In this document: piece after piece, positions 18,578 to 29,047 of the stretch
Layout: each line of letters starts with the position of its first letter
Position numbering within the stretch: position 1 is the stretch's first letter
Assembly (NCBI GenBank): GCA_031257015.1
Contig: JAIRPK010000065.1
Coordinates: 1 to 64,000, forward strand
Direction: 5' to 3'
DNA from: Tannerellaceae bacterium
Lineage (GTDB): Bacteria; Bacteroidota; Bacteroidia; Bacteroidales; Tannerellaceae
Length of the DNA: 64,000 nucleotides
Notes under the pieces: model-generated
Database searches by the model: none
Told to the model about the DNA's origin: nothing
Seen by the model: only the letters and a program-made list of their open reading frames with translations
Translations under genes and position numbers: made by a program

Positions 18578-19639
18578 TTAAATAGAGGGGAGGCTAATCT
18601 CCCCGACGAGTGAGCGGTTAAGGTTCTCTTTCACTTCTGCGACGCTCATGCCTTGGCCGAACAGGTACATCAGTTTGACGACAGCGCTTTCAGCTGTAAT
18701 GTCATATCCGCTAACGACGCCTGTTTCGAGCAGTTCGCGACCGGTCTCGTATCGCTGCATTTCGACGCTGCCGCCAAGGCATTGGGTAACATTTACTATT
18801 ACGATGCCTTTTTCGATAGCTTCCTTAATAAGACGAAGGAATGTTGCTGCTCGTGGTGCGTTACCGCTGCCGAATGTTTCGAGGACCATACCTTTTAGTT
18901 CCGGAATATTTAATATGTGTTCGACAACATTCATTGTTATTCCGGGAAAAAGCTTCAGGATGGCGATGTTATTGTCCATGCTGTAATGTGGCCGAAGAGG
19001 GAGATGGCCGGGGATGCGGTTGATATATTGCTGCTCATACCGGATGTGCACGCCGGCGCTGGCTAGAGGCGGATAATTGAAGGAACGGAACGCGCTGAAA
19101 TTGTTTGCGCTTATCTTCCGTGTCCGATTTCCGCGGAGGAGGGCGTTCTCGAAGAAGATGCAGACTTCCGGCACGAGGGGGAGGCCGTTCTCGCTTGCGG
19201 CGGCGATTTCAATTGCAGTGATGAGGTTCTCCTTTCCGTCGGTGCGGAGTACGCTGATCGGCAGTTGAGAGCCTGTGAAAATAACTGGCTTGCCGAGATT
19301 TTCGAGCATGAAGCTAAGAGCGGAGGCAGTGAACGACATCGTGTCCGTGCCGTGAAGAATGACGAAGCCATCGAAGCGTTCATATTCGGTCGAAATAATC
19401 CGCACAAGTTCCTGCCAGCCTGCCAGCCCAATGTCGGACGAATCAAGCGGTGGATTGAACTGATACGTCGATATTTTGTGTCCTAGTTTCTGGAGTTCGG
19501 GTAAATTGTCGTGCAGGTGGCTAAAGTCAATCGATTCCAAAGCGCTGGTTTCGGGATTTTCCCTCATTCCGATCGTTCCGCCTGTATAGATTAGGAGGAT
19601 GGAGGCTTTTTCGGATGGGAATTTTGTATTTGGTTGCAT
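18578..19639 (-). CDS. ansA: Type I (cytosolic) L-asparaginase
   Basis: Hydrolyses L-asparagine to aspartate and ammonia; 353 aa. Both active-site blocks are visible: IYTGGTIGM near residue 18 (first catalytic Thr) and VILHGTDTMSFTASAL near residue 95 (second Thr with Asp). No signal peptide is present, which agrees with the type I cytosolic enzyme. The ATG at 19639 is chosen since the longer frame adds a basic stretch unlike the family. It is the first gene of a two-gene operon. Confidence 0.93.
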   Translation of the reverse strand: MQPNTKFPSEKASILLIYTGGTIGMRENPETSALESIDFSHLHDNLPELQKLGHKISTYQFNPPLDSSDIGLAGWQELVRIISTEYERFDGFVILHGTDTMSFTASALSFMLENLGKPVIFTGSQLPISVLRTDGKENLITAIEIAAASENGLPLVPEVCIFFENALLRGNRTRKISANNFSAFRSFNYPPLASAGVHIRYEQQYINRIPGHLPLRPHYSMDNNIAILKLFPGITMNVVEHILNIPELKGMVLETFGSGNAPRAATFLRLIKEAIEKGIVIVNVTQCLGGSVEMQRYETGRELLETGVVSGYDITAESAVVKLMYLFGQGMSVAEVKENLNRSLVGEISLPSI

Positions 19640-19805
19640 GATGATATGTAAATGTTTTGTTCCGTATAAACGTTTTACGGGCAAGCGGCAATGAATTAGG
19701 CGGTTCCTTGTCCTGTGATATGCCGTTTTGTCGTCTTTGCCTTGCAATTAATGGCGATTCCCGGAATCAGTCTTTTCCGGAGCTTTCGGATGAAGGGCTG
19801 AGATT

Positions 19806-20555
19806 TTAAAGTGATTTTCGTTTCTTGAGTATAGCCTGGTGGCGGTTGACGATGGCGGTGTTCTGATGGATGTTTGCGTTCATCACTTGTGCAATCTCTT
19901 CAAGGATGTTCAGCTTGTCGGCGTCAACAAGCATTTCGGACAGGGTCTCGACAGCTGTACTGAATTTGGTTAACGCCTTGCTTGTCTCGCGGATATGTTG
20001 AGTTGCGTTCCCTTCTTTCATCCGCTCGTAACGGATTTGTGCACGCTCAAGGTATTTACGTTGAAACTCCGTGGTGAGGGCTTTGAATGTTTCTATGTGC
20101 CGAGTAAGATGCAGCGCATCAATATGATCCTTCATCTCCGGCTCATCAAGCTGGGAGAGCAGTGCGGAAATTTCTGCGGACTCGGCCTCTGATTCTGCTC
20201 GCTCAAGGCGTGGGTGTTGCCGGAGGATGTGCATCAGCTTTGAAGCGTGGGCAACCTCGTCTTCGAGCGTCGAGCTGACAAGGATGTTCTTAACGGCGTG
20301 AACGATTAACAGGTATTCCTTGTCACGATTACGCTCAAGCCGAGTGATGTCTGGCGTCAGCTCATACGAGCGTGGACGATTGTACGTAGCATAAACCTTG
20401 TTGAGCAAGTGATTGAACTCGTTCCACGGCTCACTCAGGAGCGGCAACTGCTGCACAAGTGGATCGACCCTGTCCCTCGTCGTCCGGAAGAACTCAACGG
20501 CCTGACCATGGTGCATTAAAAGGCATATTTTACTGTGTCCGGTAATTTGTATCAT
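19806..20555 (-). CDS. DUF6261 family protein
   Basis: 249-aa, charged, almost entirely helical protein without signal peptide. Features of DUF6261: a C-terminal third rich in helices, a central HLTRHIETFKAL-type segment, and an N-terminal HHGQAVEFFRTTRDRVD stretch. It is a divergent paralogue of the gene at 41887-42675 (compare LSEPWNEFNHLLNKVYATYN with LTESWNKLVLAFNHEDEAY). No function is known for the family. It stands alone, with a TATTTTTG element at 20626-20619. Unlike its paralogue, it has no palindromic array upstream and lacks the Gly-rich tail. Confidence 0.75.
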   Translation of the reverse strand: MIQITGHSKICLLMHHGQAVEFFRTTRDRVDPLVQQLPLLSEPWNEFNHLLNKVYATYNRPRSYELTPDITRLERNRDKEYLLIVHAVKNILVSSTLEDEVAHASKLMHILRQHPRLERAESEAESAEISALLSQLDEPEMKDHIDALHLTRHIETFKALTTEFQRKYLERAQIRYERMKEGNATQHIRETSKALTKFSTAVETLSEMLVDADKLNILEEIAQVMNANIHQNTAIVNRHQAILKKRKSL

Positions 20556-20618
20556 AAACGATGTCTTAAATCTTTCAATTTTAATAGCGTTACTGTGATT
20601 GTTTAATTATTTTAGATG

Positions 20619-20626
20619 CAAAAATA
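20619..20626 (-). promoter_or_regulatory. Bacteroidota -7 element TATTTTTG (DUF6261 gene)
   Basis: Minus-strand TAnnTTTG, about 65 bp before the ATG at 20555. Confidence 0.4.
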
Positions 20627-21368
20627 TATGTTTTTATTTGTTATACAAAGATTTCTTATTTAATATAAGATTATTTTATTTGTTGAATGAATATGTTTTA
20701 TTTTACACAATATATTTTAATTAGTTGTGTTAATATATGTAATTTTTATTATAGTCATTTTATTGGTAGTTTATATATATGTAATTCTACATAATATGTT
20801 TTAATTGAAAAAATAACTAGCGATTATTTTATATAATGCTTTTTAACTAGTAGTACGAGTGAATTTAATTTTGCAAATGATGTTTCAATCGACGGAATTT
20901 CCTCTTTTTGGAGCTTTGCAGGACATATTGCTGAACAGTTGGCTTCCCGAACGAGTATTTGAGAGTGTCATTGTGTGGAGTTGTGTCTGCTGTTCCGTTA
21001 AAAATGGCAAAGGATGTGCGTGTGCAGTAAAAAAACAGTTTCGGCAATAGATGAATCAGGGGGGGGCGTCTTCAATATTTTGCGAGTTTGCTCTAACGCT
21101 AAAGTTCTCCTAGTAAAAAGCAACGCAAATTTGTTTATCTCTTCCACGGGTGAATGTTGAATATTCCAGTCTTTCGGATCGGAATTATGTTTCTTTGAAT
21201 CATTCCGGACGGTATTAACCGCTGGAAAATTAAAGGGCTTTGAATATTAATCCGATTGATACAGGCCGTAATTCCGGTTAGGCGTAAATACATGTTGGCA
21301 ATCTTGCACTATATGCACGTGAGGAGGATGTGATTGTATTGGATGCCGGATTTTTTATTTATAAATAG

Positions 21369-21397
21369 AAAAAGCGGAATTTGATTTCCGCTTTTTC
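21369..21397 (-). terminator. Rho-independent terminator after nitroreductase gene
   Basis: Perfect stem GAAAAAGCGGAA / TTCCGCTTTTTC with a short loop, 25 bp after the stop at 21422. Its A and T arms could let it work in both directions. Confidence 0.75.
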
Positions 21398-21421
21398 TGT
21401 TAGATGGAGTTCAATGTTATG

Positions 21422-22222
21422 TTATTCTCCAATCCATGAAATAATATAATTTCCTTTGTTTTGAGGAACTTCTGGTAATTCTTCATACCGTCCCTTTATT
21501 CCAAGTTCGATGCAGGTTTGTTCAAAATGACATAGGGCGATGCCGGCGTCGATGGAGGAAAATCCGTAGGAGAAGCTTTTGTAGAAATGGAGGCGGCTGT
21601 CGTTGAGGATGACGCGCCAAGATTGGGTATTATTGGCGGACGGGGCGAGACGAACCATTTCTAATGGCAAGGCATACTTTCCAGCGTGCGATTCGGACAA
21701 AGGGCTGTTAAAATTGTTTAGAAAAAAGAGCTTCCCGAATGGTTTGCGCGAGGCATGATGGCGCTCGCCTCCGATGATTTTTTCAACTAATCTAACTTTT
21801 TCGCTGCTGAATCCAACGGGGGATACTATCCTTAGCCGTTCATTTGGAGAAAGATTCACCTGACTTTTAAAATCCTTGCGGCTGAACGAGCCGCCGAGCC
21901 AGCATGTGCCCAGTCCCATGGCTGTGCAATGAAGAATGGCTTGTTCAAACATGTAAGCAGCGCCGACTTCGGCTAAATGGCCTTCTTCGTAAATTAATGC
22001 GAGGAAATCAGTAGCGCCCTGAATGAACCCGTATGTGCCGAGCTTTAGGCGTTCAGATGGATTCTTGGCACATGTTATCAGCGATATGCGGGCTTTGGAA
22101 CCGAATGGGGCATTGAGGATTCCCATGCTATTTTCCAGTTCGGTACGCAGAGTTTGTCCCAATGGCTCGCTGGTGTAAGTACGGACAGATTTCCTTTTCC
22201 GGATTGTTTCTATGATGGTCAT
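21422..22222 (-). CDS. Nitroreductase-like protein (double-length)
   Basis: 266-aa member of the nitroreductase superfamily. The N-terminus has RKRKSVRTYTSEPL, the FMN-phosphate motif, and the C-terminal half repeats a related pattern (MVRLAPSANNTQSWRVIL). The central TAMGLGTCWLGGSFSRKDF is typical of the long nitroreductases found in anaerobes. A flavin-dependent reductase is expected; the substrate is unknown. It is the last gene of the ruvB operon, 6 bp after the S46 peptidase, and is followed by a strong terminator. Confidence 0.85.
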   Translation of the reverse strand: MTIIETIRKRKSVRTYTSEPLGQTLRTELENSMGILNAPFGSKARISLITCAKNPSERLKLGTYGFIQGATDFLALIYEEGHLAEVGAAYMFEQAILHCTAMGLGTCWLGGSFSRKDFKSQVNLSPNERLRIVSPVGFSSEKVRLVEKIIGGERHHASRKPFGKLFFLNNFNSPLSESHAGKYALPLEMVRLAPSANNTQSWRVILNDSRLHFYKSFSYGFSSIDAGIALCHFEQTCIELGIKGRYEELPEVPQNKGNYIISWIGE

Positions 22223-22228
22223 TATGAT

Positions 22229-24379
22229 TTATTTGACGAGTTTTAGCTCATTTACTAGTCGTGGGCATTTCCCCCATTTTTCGATCATGTAAAGGACGGC
22301 TCGGATATCGACGCCGATGCAACGCTGAAGCGCAGGTTCAAAGGCGATGTCGCCGCTCATGGCTTCCCAGTTCCCGTCGAAGGCCAGGCCGATAACGCGG
22401 GCGTTTTTGTCGAATATCGGGCTGCCGGAGTTGCCGCCGGTTATGTCGTTGTTGGTCAGGAAGCAGATGTTCATTGTTCCGTCGTTGTTGCCGTAATCAC
22501 CAAAGTCGCCAGTGCGGAGGAGGGACAGGATTTCGGGCTGGACGTTGAACTCGTCGCTGTTCGGATTGGCCTTTTCGAGGATACCTTTTTGAGTTGAGTA
22601 ATATTCGTACCAGGTTGCGTCGGCAGGTTCATAGCCTCCTATTGAACCGAAGCTTGCACGCATTGAGAAATTGGCGTCGGAGTAAAATGTTTTGTTGCTG
22701 TGCATTTCCTGAAGACCTGCGAAATAGAGCCGTTCGCCTTTGCTGATGTCTGCAGCGGAAGACAATATTTCCTGTTGAAGCGACAGGACGGCGACGAGAA
22801 TGGATTGGCTGAATTGGACTACGGGATCTTTTTCCACTTTCGTCGTGCTTTTTGGGTCTTTTATGAGCTTGATGACTTTATCATAAGATGCTAGTTGTGT
22901 ATTCTTGTATAGGTCGTTTACATATTTAGCATAGTCTCCTTTATATTTCTTTTCCAGCGTTCCTTTTTTATCGTATATATCAGGTAAATATTTAAAAGGC
23001 ACTTTTTCTTGCGCTATTTTTAACATTTCCGGCAAGACTGTTTTGTCGAGTGTTGGCTCGTAGTCTTTGAAGAAGGGGTTAACCTTGTCTTCTATGAAAA
23101 TGTTCAGTTCTTCTTCCGTAGAGCCTTCTTTGTCGAAGCCAGATAGCGTCCTTGCGAAGCGAACAAGTTCCGCGCCGTTGATTAATGCTTCGCTAAGATA
23201 TGTATAGGCGTTCACTGCTTCATTGTTGGATGTGTATCCTTTTTCTATCAGGCCTAGAGCCTCGCCGTATTTTTCTTTTCTCCCGTCGTTTTCGCTTATC
23301 CATTGTAAGAAGGCGGCTTCTTCGGCTTGTTTGCGTTTGATGACGCCGAGTTGTTCGAGGCCTTTGTTCATGCCTATGGAATTTTTCCAGTAATTTGAAC
23401 TGCTTGCATATTTAGATGAATATTTTATGCGAACGGCGGCGCTGGCACGCATGGCTTCCTTCCATATATTTTGTTTTATTCCGCGCACTTCGATGCGTGG
23501 GATGTTTGTATCGTTCATTCGTTGCTGCACGCCCCAGGAACGGAGGTAACGGTTTGTGCTGCCGGGAAAACCGATAGTCATGGCGAAGTCCTTGTCCCGG
23601 TATCCTTGGAGGGATATTTCGGCTACGTACTTTGGATGGTAGGGTTGGTTTCCGGCATTGTATTCGGCTGGCTTATTTTCAGGGCCAGCATAGACGCGAA
23701 AGACGGAAAAATCGCACGTGTGTCGTGGCCACATCCAATTATCTGTGTCTCCGCCGAATTTTCCCATCGAACTCGGAGGAGCGAAAACCATCCGGACGTC
23801 ACGATAGACGTCGTAAACGATGAGAAAATATTTGTTGTCACTGTAAAATGGAATTACGCTAGCCCATGTATATGGACTTTTGCCCACGGCGGCGCTGATG
23901 ACTTTCCCTGTAGAATCGGCTTTTTGCAGGCGTTCGCTTTCGGTTGTGCAGGTTGCTAGCTCGGCGTTTATTTGGTCGCTGACGTCCGTCATTTCACGAA
24001 GATAGCGGACGCTAAGACCGGGAACGGGTTTCTCGGAAGCCTTATCCTGTGATATAAAACCGTTTTTGAGATAGTCATGTTCGACGCTGCTTAATTGTTG
24101 TATTGCTCCGTATCCGCAATGATGATTTGTGAAAATCAAGCCATCTTCGGATACGGTTATGCCGGTGCATCCGCCGCCGAAAATCACTACGGCATCGCTT
24201 AGCGATGGCTTTTCGTCGCTGTACAATGTTTCATGTGAAGGGATAAAACCAAGTTCTTTTAGCCGGTCTAAATTTTGTTTGTTCAACTCTTTTAATACCC
24301 ACATGCCTTCGTCGGCATGGACTAATCCTGCTGATAAAATGTACAGTAGGGTGATACAGATAATTTGTTTTATTTTCAT
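22229..24379 (-). CDS. S46 family dipeptidyl peptidase (DPP7-like)
   Basis: Periplasmic serine peptidase, 716 aa, that removes dipeptides from oligopeptides. The signal peptide is cleaved after HA at about residue 22. Catalytic regions: His in FTNHHCGYG (near 86), Asp in CDFSVFRVY, and Ser in ITGGNSGSP (near 650). The S1-pocket position after FD (IGLAFDGNWE) is Gly. In known family members Gly goes with hydrophobic P1 preference (DPP7) and Arg with acidic preference (DPP11), so a DPP7-type specificity is inferred. Such enzymes feed amino-acid-fermenting Bacteroidales. It follows the flippase gene by 25 bp. Confidence 0.93.
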   Translation of the reverse strand: MKIKQIICITLLYILSAGLVHADEGMWVLKELNKQNLDRLKELGFIPSHETLYSDEKPSLSDAVVIFGGGCTGITVSEDGLIFTNHHCGYGAIQQLSSVEHDYLKNGFISQDKASEKPVPGLSVRYLREMTDVSDQINAELATCTTESERLQKADSTGKVISAAVGKSPYTWASVIPFYSDNKYFLIVYDVYRDVRMVFAPPSSMGKFGGDTDNWMWPRHTCDFSVFRVYAGPENKPAEYNAGNQPYHPKYVAEISLQGYRDKDFAMTIGFPGSTNRYLRSWGVQQRMNDTNIPRIEVRGIKQNIWKEAMRASAAVRIKYSSKYASSSNYWKNSIGMNKGLEQLGVIKRKQAEEAAFLQWISENDGRKEKYGEALGLIEKGYTSNNEAVNAYTYLSEALINGAELVRFARTLSGFDKEGSTEEELNIFIEDKVNPFFKDYEPTLDKTVLPEMLKIAQEKVPFKYLPDIYDKKGTLEKKYKGDYAKYVNDLYKNTQLASYDKVIKLIKDPKSTTKVEKDPVVQFSQSILVAVLSLQQEILSSAADISKGERLYFAGLQEMHSNKTFYSDANFSMRASFGSIGGYEPADATWYEYYSTQKGILEKANPNSDEFNVQPEILSLLRTGDFGDYGNNDGTMNICFLTNNDITGGNSGSPIFDKNARVIGLAFDGNWEAMSGDIAFEPALQRCIGVDIRAVLYMIEKWGKCPRLVNELKLVK

Positions 24380-24404
24380 CTTAATTTTAAGATATTATAA
24401 TTTG

Positions 24405-25892
24405 TTATTTGATTTTTCTTTTAATCATATGTATCGGAAAATCTCTTTTTATGGCAAAGACAATGAATACGGTCAACAATGCTGTGCGATATAATAATCG
24501 GTATGCAAGAGAATCAATTGTTGGGTATATACCTGCCAAATAAAAAATCGCTGCCAGTACAAAATAAATAAATATAGTTTTTAAATCGTAGGTGACGTGA
24601 AACTTTTTTTGCCCTATAAAATAGGATAAAAGCATCATCAGCATGTTGCAAACGAAGGAGGCCCATGCGCAAGCAATGTATCCATATTGAGGAGCATATA
24701 TTAATATTATGCTAACTGTTGCTACACAGCCACTCAGTGAAAACCATGCCCCCCATTCGGTGCGGTCTATTAGCTTATACCATATCGAAAGATTATAATA
24801 TATACCGAAAAACAACTCGCCCATCATCACAATCGGAACAACCATTAAACCTGGATAACAATCTTCGGAAACGAAATATTTTAATACATCCAGGTAATAG
24901 ATTACAGATATGAATATAATGAGGGAAAAAATAATAAAATATTTCATGGCTTCGGAATATGCTGATTTGTCGTTGTCTTTTTTATGATGTGAAAAAACAA
25001 ACGGTTCGTAAGCGTACCTAAACGCCTGGATGAACATCACCATTACAACGGCAATTTTAAAACATGCTCCGTAAATCCCCAATTGTTCTTTTGCATATTC
25101 CTTGTCGGAAAAAAGGAATGGAAACAGAATTTTGTCTGCCGTTTGATTAAATATACCGGCCATTCCCAGAATCAATATTGGAAACGAATATTGGAGCATT
25201 TTTCTTAATAAGAACCAATCAATTTTTTCTTTTAATCCTGGGATAATATCAGGAATTAAAAGTAATAATGTAACGACTGTTGTTATTATATTTGATACAA
25301 AAACATAACCCACACCGTAATTTGATATGTAAAACCATCCGATTGCTTCCGGCCAATGCTTATTTATATATGGACAAACGATAAGAAAAAATATATTTAA
25401 TATTATATTTAGAAATATGGATACGAATTTAATATACATAAAGCGTATTGCTTTTCGCTTATGTCGTAAATAAGCGAATGGAATACAACAAAATGCGTCA
25501 ATGGCAACAACAATTGCCATCATTGACAAATATTCCGGATGAGTTCCATAATTTAACACTTCGCTTAGAGGTTTAATCATGAAAATAACTAACACAGTAA
25601 AGAGCACAGACGTACTCCCAACACTGAATAATGTTGTTGCATACACCCTGTCCGGCTTTTCTTCTTCTTTTTTGTTAATAAAGCGGAACAAACCGGTTTC
25701 CATTCCATAAGTAAGTATAATCAGCAACAGGGCTACCCAAGCATACAGGTTTGTATATATTCCAAATTCTCCGATATTATCAAGAACGCGCACATACATC
25801 GGCACCAGCAGCCAATTAAGGAAACGACCAATGATACTGCTTAGTCCATAAACGGCCGTTTCTTTTGCCAAACGTTTCATTACTCCTGACAT
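24405..25892 (-). CDS. Oligosaccharide flippase (Wzx/MATE-like)
   Basis: Polytopic membrane protein of 495 aa with about 12-14 helices, belonging to the MOP exporter superfamily (polysaccharide biosynthesis proteins). The N-terminus KETAVYGLSSIIGRFLNWLLVPMY is typical, and charged loops fall after each pair of helices. It is expected to flip lipid-linked oligosaccharides across the inner membrane. It is placed 21 bp downstream of ruvB, an arrangement common in Bacteroidales, with no other glycan genes nearby. Confidence 0.9.
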   Translation of the reverse strand: MSGVMKRLAKETAVYGLSSIIGRFLNWLLVPMYVRVLDNIGEFGIYTNLYAWVALLLIILTYGMETGLFRFINKKEEEKPDRVYATTLFSVGSTSVLFTVLVIFMIKPLSEVLNYGTHPEYLSMMAIVVAIDAFCCIPFAYLRHKRKAIRFMYIKFVSIFLNIILNIFFLIVCPYINKHWPEAIGWFYISNYGVGYVFVSNIITTVVTLLLLIPDIIPGLKEKIDWFLLRKMLQYSFPILILGMAGIFNQTADKILFPFLFSDKEYAKEQLGIYGACFKIAVVMVMFIQAFRYAYEPFVFSHHKKDNDKSAYSEAMKYFIIFSLIIFISVIYYLDVLKYFVSEDCYPGLMVVPIVMMGELFFGIYYNLSIWYKLIDRTEWGAWFSLSGCVATVSIILIYAPQYGYIACAWASFVCNMLMMLLSYFIGQKKFHVTYDLKTIFIYFVLAAIFYLAGIYPTIDSLAYRLLYRTALLTVFIVFAIKRDFPIHMIKRKIK

Positions 25893-25913
25893 GGTTTTAC
25901 AATTATCTGTTTT

Positions 25914-26939
25914 CTAATCAAACAAAAATCCCTGGTTGCTGTTCGGCTGTCTCCCCAAATGTGTATAGGCTAATGTTGTTACCTCGCGTCCCCGTGGAGT
26001 GCGTTTAATAAAACCTTCTTTTATTAAAAATGGTTCGTAAACTTCCTCAATTGTACCGGGGTCTTCTCCAAGTGCAGTTGCAATTGTTGTTAATCCGACG
26101 GGGCCACCCTGGAATTTGTCAATAATGGTTGTAAGCAATTTGTTATCGACCTGGTCAAGTCCGTATTTGTCGATATTCAAGGCTTCGAGGGCGAAACACG
26201 CAATGTTTTTGTCAATTTCACCTGTTCCCTTTACCTGCGCAAAATCTCGAACCCGCCGGAGAAGTGCATTAGCGATACGTGGCGTTCCACGGCTTCGCGA
26301 AGCGACTTCATATGCAGCCGTTCGCTCACATTTAATATTAAGGATGTCAGCGCTGCGAATAACAATCTGCGTCAGGACTTCTATGTCGTAATATTCGAGG
26401 TGCATATTTATACCAAAACGGGCGCGTAATGGACTTGTTAGTAGCCCGCTGCGAGTTGTCGCTCCCACAAGTGTAAAAGGAGACAGGTCGATTTGTATAG
26501 AACGAGCGCTGGGGCCTTTGTCTATCATTATATCAATGCGATAATCTTCCATTGCGGAATATAAATATTCCTCAACAATTGGGCTAAGTCGGTGAATTTC
26601 ATCTATAAATAAAACATCGTTTTTCTCAAGCGACGTTAAAACTCCTGCTAAATCCCCAGGCTTATCCAGAACGGGGCCGGAGGTTACTTTAAAACCTACA
26701 TTCAACTCATTTGCAATGATATTCGACAACGTAGTCTTCCCTAAACCGGGGGGGCCGTGCAACAATACATGATCCAGAGCCTCATGTCTCATTCGAGCTG
26801 CCATCACGAATATTTTTAGGTTTTCTACTACTTTTGCCTGTCCGCTAAAGTCGTCAAATGACAAAGGACGCAGTGCATTTTCGTACTCTCTGTCACTTTC
26901 CGGAATCCGAGATTCTCTTATGTTAAATTTTTCTTCCAT
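25914..26939 (-). CDS. ruvB: Holliday junction branch migration helicase RuvB
   Basis: AAA+ motor of the RuvABC complex, 341 aa. Motifs: Walker [17 protein letters not shown] near residue 60, Walker [11 protein letters not shown], sensor [10 protein letters not shown], arginine finger region PLRARFGI, and the C-terminal winged helix ending [13 protein letters not shown]. It is the first gene of an operon with the flippase, DPP7 and nitroreductase genes. The promoter element lies so close to the ATG that the leader would be only a few nucleotides. Confidence 0.97.
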   Translation of the reverse strand: MEEKFNIRESRIPESDREYENALRPLSFDDFSGQAKVVENLKIFVMAARMRHEALDHVLLHGPPGLGKTTLSNIIANELNVGFKVTSGPVLDKPGDLAGVLTSLEKNDVLFIDEIHRLSPIVEEYLYSAMEDYRIDIMIDKGPSARSIQIDLSPFTLVGATTRSGLLTSPLRARFGINMHLEYYDIEVLTQIVIRSADILNIKCERTAAYEVASRSRGTPRIANALLRRVRDFAQVKGTGEIDKNIACFALEALNIDKYGLDQVDNKLLTTIIDKFQGGPVGLTTIATALGEDPGTIEEVYEPFLIKEGFIKRTPRGREVTTLAYTHLGRQPNSNQGFLFD

Positions 26940-26949
26940 AATTATATCG

Positions 26950-26957
26950 CAAATGTA
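26950..26957 (-). promoter_or_regulatory. Bacteroidota -7 element TACATTTG (ruvB)
   Basis: Minus-strand TAnnTTTG ending only 11 bp upstream of the ruvB ATG, with a T-rich -33 region (TTTCAAAA). The transcript may be nearly leaderless. Confidence 0.5.
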
Positions 26958-27476
26958 ATACTTTTATTTTGAAACAGAAATTTTCTCTGATGGCGGAATG
27001 AACTGTTTCTTATTGTTGTGATTAATAAATTCGTAAATAAAAAATATAAATCAATTTTACTAATTATTTATTCTGTATAATTCCCGCAGGAGCTTTAATA
27101 AATTCTTTTGGCGCTTATACAGGCCTTTAAGTTTTTTTTATCCATAATTTTTATCATGGTTTGGTATTTTTATTGCCTGATTTGTTCAAATATTTGTTTG
27201 CTCATATTTTTATGATTATGCCTAAGATTATTAATACGCCTTCTAAATCTGAATTATTACTTCATATAGTGCAACACAAAAGTGAATTTTACGATATGGA
27301 TATAATATAGTGTATCAATGATTAATCCAAAGCAAAATAATTGTATATATTTTCTTGATGCAGACCTTTATAATTACTTCGTGCGCTATATTATTTTTGT
27401 ATTCATTACTCTTTGATTCGTTAATTGTTTTCTAATATCGTGTTGATATAGTATTTAATTAAGACAAGAAAATAAA
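26958..27476. other. AT-rich intergenic region, nothing seen
   Basis: About 520 bp between the ruvB promoter and the radical SAM gene. Very AT-rich, with no open frame of note, no hairpin terminator that I trust and no repeat. Confidence 0.4.
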
Positions 27477-28367
27477 TTATTCAGGACTCCATTCGCTAAT
27501 GTCTTTTTTTGAACGGCCATAGCCAATATCATATATAATATTCTTTTTATTACAATAACGACAGAATGGCATGGGGCGGGAAATAAAATTCATAATCTCA
27601 TCAATGTTTTTGGCTTCATATATATTCATGAAATCTTTATCTGTTATTTCAAGATTTTTATTGAAATAGGTATTAAAATATTTTGCATACGGAATAACAG
27701 AACATGTATATATTTTACCATTATCAAGCGAAATACAACGGTTAGCGCTATTGCATCGCAGAAAACTGTCGCGTGGATTTTGACATCCGGAAAGATCTAA
27801 TGGCGAGCATTGCATGGATTTTAATACCGAGCCGGTACTTCCGTAATAATCAAACATTACGCCTTGGCTGCGAACATATTTTTCTATGGCGTCGTGGTTG
27901 AGTTTTATGGGGTATTTAGTGACGATAATTTGAATCTTGTTTCGGCGGCAACTATCCCAAAATTCATCTTTTTGCTTTGTTAGTAAAATTCCATTTGTGA
28001 TAATATTTATCGAGACTGAAGGAAAGTATTTACGGCTTATATTAATGAATGAAATAACATCAGGATGCAGCAGCGGTTCGCCTCCAAGCAATTGTATTTC
28101 CTGTACATTTCCATGTGTGAGTTCTGAAATTCTTGCGCAGTCATTCTCAAACGTTTTTATGTCGGCGAAAACTTCGGGTGAGAGTGGTGAAAAGTTGTCA
28201 CAGCCGCGACAATCCAGGTTGCAATGATCTGTAAGATGAAGATGTAATATTGGAATTAAATTTTTGCGGCGCATATTCGTTTTTGTTATTTTTTTTAATA
28301 TCGGAATAAGTGACCGGCGATAAAGTATGAATTTGTATGGAATAATTTTCTTTAAAGCATTTTTCAT
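27477..28367 (-). CDS. Radical SAM protein (possible SPASM-type)
   Basis: 296-aa radical SAM enzyme. The cluster motif is C49, C53, C56 in DHCNLDCRGC, followed by the SAM-binding LLGGEPLLHPD and IITNGILL. The C-terminal third holds further cysteines (SMQCSPLDLSGC, CNSANRC, YTCSV, FCRYC), consistent with auxiliary cluster ligands. The N-terminus (residues 1-35) is basic and amphipathic. No modifiable precursor peptide gene is seen beside it. Similar proteins often sit in polysaccharide loci, but here it is isolated in AT-rich DNA, so the substrate is open. Confidence 0.85.
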   Translation of the reverse strand: MKNALKKIIPYKFILYRRSLIPILKKITKTNMRRKNLIPILHLHLTDHCNLDCRGCDNFSPLSPEVFADIKTFENDCARISELTHGNVQEIQLLGGEPLLHPDVISFINISRKYFPSVSINIITNGILLTKQKDEFWDSCRRNKIQIIVTKYPIKLNHDAIEKYVRSQGVMFDYYGSTGSVLKSMQCSPLDLSGCQNPRDSFLRCNSANRCISLDNGKIYTCSVIPYAKYFNTYFNKNLEITDKDFMNIYEAKNIDEIMNFISRPMPFCRYCNKKNIIYDIGYGRSKKDISEWSPE

Positions 28368-29047
28368 TTTTATATTGTATTGATATTCTTTATAATATTT
28401 TTTTGAGTAAAGTTACGAAAATTACTGAACATTACAAATTGAATGTTTCTTTAAATGCTTCCGCTATCAATGCTTGCTTGTATGCAACGGCTTATCAGAC
28501 TTGTATGCAGCAGGCTATATAAGATATATGTCTATTGGGTAAAGCTGGATTGTGGAGATTTCTAAAAGAAACACAGGTTGCTGCCTGGTTTTGTTTTTTT
28601 GAAAACTGGATGTGAAACTTTTGCCTGTCTGTTTTGTGTTGTTGTTCGTTTAAAATATGAAATGTTCGTTTATTAAGAAAAAATGAATGGATTTATGAAT
28701 AAACAGTCCTTAAAAAATGCGAGTTGCTTTTGCGAAATGAATGATTCGGTTATTTGTTTTGAGAATTTGTGTGTAAAAATATTTTGTCTATTGAATGAAA
28801 TGATGAATATTTTGAATAAAATAAGTAATAAAAAAGTTGTAGAGATAAATATTTGTTTGAAAATTTCATTATACTTTTGTATTATCAAATGGCAAGACGC
28901 TAAGAATGTTGTTCTAGATGTAGAAAAGAAATTTTTCAAGCCTCTAATCAGACTTTAGATTGCCAAAAGCGTTCTTTGACATGTTGAAAAACAATTAAAG
29001 TGCGTCGGGAAGCCTTTTTATAACGTTGGATATATTTTTTTTCGTTT
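28368..29047. other. AT-rich intergenic region upstream of array B
   Basis: About 680 bp without a supportable gene. Open frames of up to 91 codons exist near 28683-28958 on both strands, as expected by chance at this base composition, and they resemble nothing known. Confidence 0.4.

Larger units (their letters stand above)
20556..21421. other. AT-rich intergenic region
   Basis: The first 270 bp are extremely AT-rich and carry only the minus-strand promoter element at 20619-20626. From about 20860 to 21350 composition is normal but broken into short frames on both strands, so old decayed genes are possible; none is recognisable. A terminator closes the stretch. Confidence 0.4.
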
